From Kosakonia arachidis (GTDB taxonomy: Bacteria; Pseudomonadota; Gammaproteobacteria; Enterobacterales; Enterobacteriaceae): a stretch of 64,000 bases of DNA. The first letter of the stretch is position 1. Each line of letters begins with the position of its first letter. The position numbers were made by a program, and so were the translations under genes. The notes under the pieces are model-generated. The model was not told the DNA's origin and did no database searches. It saw nothing but the letters and a program-made list of their open reading frames with translations. Shown here piece after piece: positions 62,341 to 64,000 of this stretch. The stretch is taken from positions 1 to 64,000 of the forward strand of contig NZ_FPAU01000007.1 in assembly GCF_900116535.1 (NCBI RefSeq), read 5' to 3'.

Positions 62341-63498
62341 ATGATGAGCAGCCGCGAACTGCTGGAACAACTGGTGGCGTTTAACACCACCAGCCGCGAA
62401 TCTAATCTGGCGCTAATCGACTTTGTTCGCCGCTATTTAACCGGGCTCGACGTTGACTGCGAACTGATTCACAACGACGAACGCAGCAAAGCAAATCTGT
62501 ATGCCCGCCTTGGCCCGCCGGGTAACGGTGGCGTGATGCTCTCGGGTCACAGCGACGTGGTGCCCGTTGACGGGCAGAACTGGAGCGTTCCCCCCTTTGT
62601 GCTGACAGAGCGAGAAGGCAAATTGTACGGTCGCGGCACGGCAGACATGAAAGGCTTTATCGCCTGCATACTGGCAGCCGTACCCCATTTTCTCACGCAG
62701 CCGCTGGCACAACCGCTGCATCTGGCGATCTCGTATGATGAAGAAGTGGGATGCCTTGGTGTACGTACCCTGCTGGACGCACTTTCACTTCGCCCGGAAA
62801 AGCCCGACATCTGTCTGATTGGCGAACCCACCGAACTGCAACCCGTGCTCGGCCACAAAGGCAAGCTCGGTGTGCGCTGTGAGGTACAGGGCGCAGCCTG
62901 CCATTCGGCCTACGCACCACAGGGCGTGAACGCCATCGAATATGCCGCAAAACTTATCCACCAGCTTACGGTGATAGGCCAACGGCTGGCCGCGCCGGAA
63001 CGTCAGGATGCGCGTTTTGATCCGCCGTTTACCACCGTGCAAACCGGTGTCATCCATGGCGGCCGGGCGCTAAATATCGTGCCTGCCGAATGTACGTTTG
63101 ACTTCGAGGTGCGCACGTTGCCGCAGGATGACGCGCAGGAAGTGGCCCGGGAACTGGAGTGTTACACACAGCACGAACTCCTGCCACAGATGCACGCCGT
63201 GAATGGCGACGCGGCGATCCGCTTTTATCCCATCAGTGGTTATCCCGGTTTGTACACCGCCGCACAAAGCGCCGCTGCGCGGCTGATTGCCCATCTCACT
63301 GGTTCTGAAGCATTCAGCACCGTCGCATTTGGTACGGAAGGCGGGTTGTTTCATCAGGCGGGCATCCCCAGCGTAGTCTGTGGGCCAGGCAGTATGGCAC
63401 AGGGCCATAAACCGGATGAGTTTATCACTGTCGAACAACTGGACGCCTGCGATGCCCTGTTACGTCGTCTTGCTGCGTGGATGTGTCAAAAAGCATGA
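62341..63498 (+). CDS. M20 peptidase, ArgE-type deacylase
   Basis: A 385-residue zinc hydrolase resembling acetylornithine deacetylase. First metal His in SGHSDVVPVDG, catalytic-base Glu pair in YDEEVGCLG, dimerisation-domain CHSAYAPQGVNAIEYAA, and C-terminal TEGGLFHQAGIPSVVCGPG with His in AQGHKPDE. It would remove an acyl group from an imported N-acyl amino acid or a related amide. The start may be the ATG at 62341 or 62344. Downstream an ABC ATPase follows after 208 bases. Confidence 0.85.
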   Translation: MMSSRELLEQLVAFNTTSRESNLALIDFVRRYLTGLDVDCELIHNDERSKANLYARLGPPGNGGVMLSGHSDVVPVDGQNWSVPPFVLTEREGKLYGRGTADMKGFIACILAAVPHFLTQPLAQPLHLAISYDEEVGCLGVRTLLDALSLRPEKPDICLIGEPTELQPVLGHKGKLGVRCEVQGAACHSAYAPQGVNAIEYAAKLIHQLTVIGQRLAAPERQDARFDPPFTTVQTGVIHGGRALNIVPAECTFDFEVRTLPQDDAQEVARELECYTQHELLPQMHAVNGDAAIRFYPISGYPGLYTAAQSAAARLIAHLTGSEAFSTVAFGTEGGLFHQAGIPSVVCGPGSMAQGHKPDEFITVEQLDACDALLRRLAAWMCQKA

Positions 63499-63706
63499 CG
63501 TTGCAGCAACTCTGCGCCCAACAAATTTTCAGCGTAAATTTTCTCCGTAAATGCAGAGCGCATCCTGGCCGCTGTGCATTTATCCACCCTGCCCTTTCAT
63601 TGCTTTAACTTTTCCAAATGCCAGCTTCAGGAAGCACTAACCGCGTGATGCGCCCTTAAGCCGTATGCTGATAGTCAGTATTTGATAGCCCGTTTCTGGA
63701 GATTCC

Positions 63707-64000
63707 ATGGTCAGTGCAGAAGTCACCACATTCCCGCAGCCCGAAACGCTGCCCCCCATCACGCACAACGCTAACGTTGCCGTACGGCTTGATGGTGTAC
63801 TGAAACGCTTTGGCGATGCCATCGCCTTACACAAAATTTCCTTGATGATTGAGGAAGGGGAATTTATTACGCTGCTTGGCCCTTCAGGCTGCGGTAAAAC
63901 CACGCTGCTGAATCTAATGGCGGGTTTCGCCGAAGCGGATGGCGGCGAGATCTTTATTGATGGCGATCTGGTTACCGATATACCGCCCTGGCAGCGTGAA
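63707..64000 (+). CDS. ABC transporter ATP-binding subunit, truncated by window end
   Basis: An ATG at 63707 with GGAG upstream begins a 98-codon fragment ending at the window edge. Walker A GPSGCGKTTL near residue 58 and RFGDAIALHKISL before it show an ABC ATPase of the polyamine/iron/aliphatic-sulfonate-type (POT-like) class; the Walker B and signature are beyond the window. Together with RidA, DUF1028 and the deacylase upstream it suggests uptake of an acylated nitrogen compound. Permease and binding protein genes should follow. Confidence 0.85.
   Translation, partial: MVSAEVTTFPQPETLPPITHNANVAVRLDGVLKRFGDAIALHKISLMIEEGEFITLLGPSGCGKTTLLNLMAGFAEADGGEIFIDGDLVTDIPPWQRE

Overview
The window looks like the chromosome of an Enterobacterales species of the Klebsiella/Enterobacter/Raoultella type. 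The best taxonomic marker is the complete oqxR-oqxB-oqxA-rarA efflux locus (51.9-57.5 kb), which I recognise as typical chromosomal content of those genera. A periplasmic AroQ-type chorismate mutase, a GH28 polygalacturonase and a BtuE-like glutathione peroxidase fit the same group. No tRNA, rRNA or CRISPR array was seen. The first ~51 kb has an accessory character: many small catabolic clusters, each with its own regulator, a decayed gene, an IS3-family element at the left edge and a second IS3-type transposase scrap at 51.34 kb, just before the oqx locus.

Layout. 0-6 kb: IS end; PEBP protein; an AraC/FAH-hydrolase/royal-jelly-type lactonase operon divergent from a GntR regulator across a perfect 13-bp inverted repeat; an amidohydrolase pseudogene. 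6.5-10.9 kb: SDR and TetR pair; GlxA-type regulator opposite an HD-domain protein and an alpha/beta hydrolase. 10.9-19.7 kb: two divergent operons, one with MFS, amidase, amino-acid-type permease and SDR, the other with an APH-fold kinase, a class III PLP enzyme and a DeoR regulator. The second resembles an amino-alcohol kinase/phospholyase route. 20-21.6 kb: a secreted protein of unknown function and AT-rich DNA.

21.6-38.9 kb is the most interesting part. A PhlG-type C-C hydrolase (the family that deacylates phloretin or diacetylphloroglucinol) lies with an EthD-domain protein, a TetR regulator, a SphA-type outer-membrane protein and an NmrA-like protein. Beside it, on the minus strand, is a long gene set: MFS transporter, CoA-transferase A and B, cupin, SDR, 3-hydroxyacyl-CoA-dehydrogenase-like protein, cyclase-family hydrolase, thiolase, BKACE and a second-type pntAB. 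These match, step for step, the reductive phloroglucinol pathway described in fermenting anaerobes: phloroglucinol reductase, dihydrophloroglucinol cyclohydrolase, 3-hydroxy-5-oxohexanoate dehydrogenase, triacetate acetoacetate-lyase, then acetoacetate activation and thiolysis to acetyl-CoA. PntAB would turn the NADH made at step 3 into the NADPH needed at step 1. A Crp/Fnr-type regulator lies upstream. The whole can be read as an acylphloroglucinol-to-acetyl-CoA island; this is inference from family membership and order.

39-51 kb: YceI, an ECF sigma/anti-sigma pair whose sigma gene needs a -1 frameshift at A7, a TPR protein and cytochrome b561; glutathione peroxidase; an epimerase and LysR pair; an orphan FlhD-like protein; a secreted type-B carboxylesterase; an MBL-fold protein whose metal-binding histidines are lost; a DsbA-like protein opposite a LysR. 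51.9-57.5 kb: oqx-rar. 57.6-64 kb: polygalacturonase, an unknown protein, chorismate mutase, and a RidA/DUF1028/M20 deacylase/ABC transporter operon that runs off the window.
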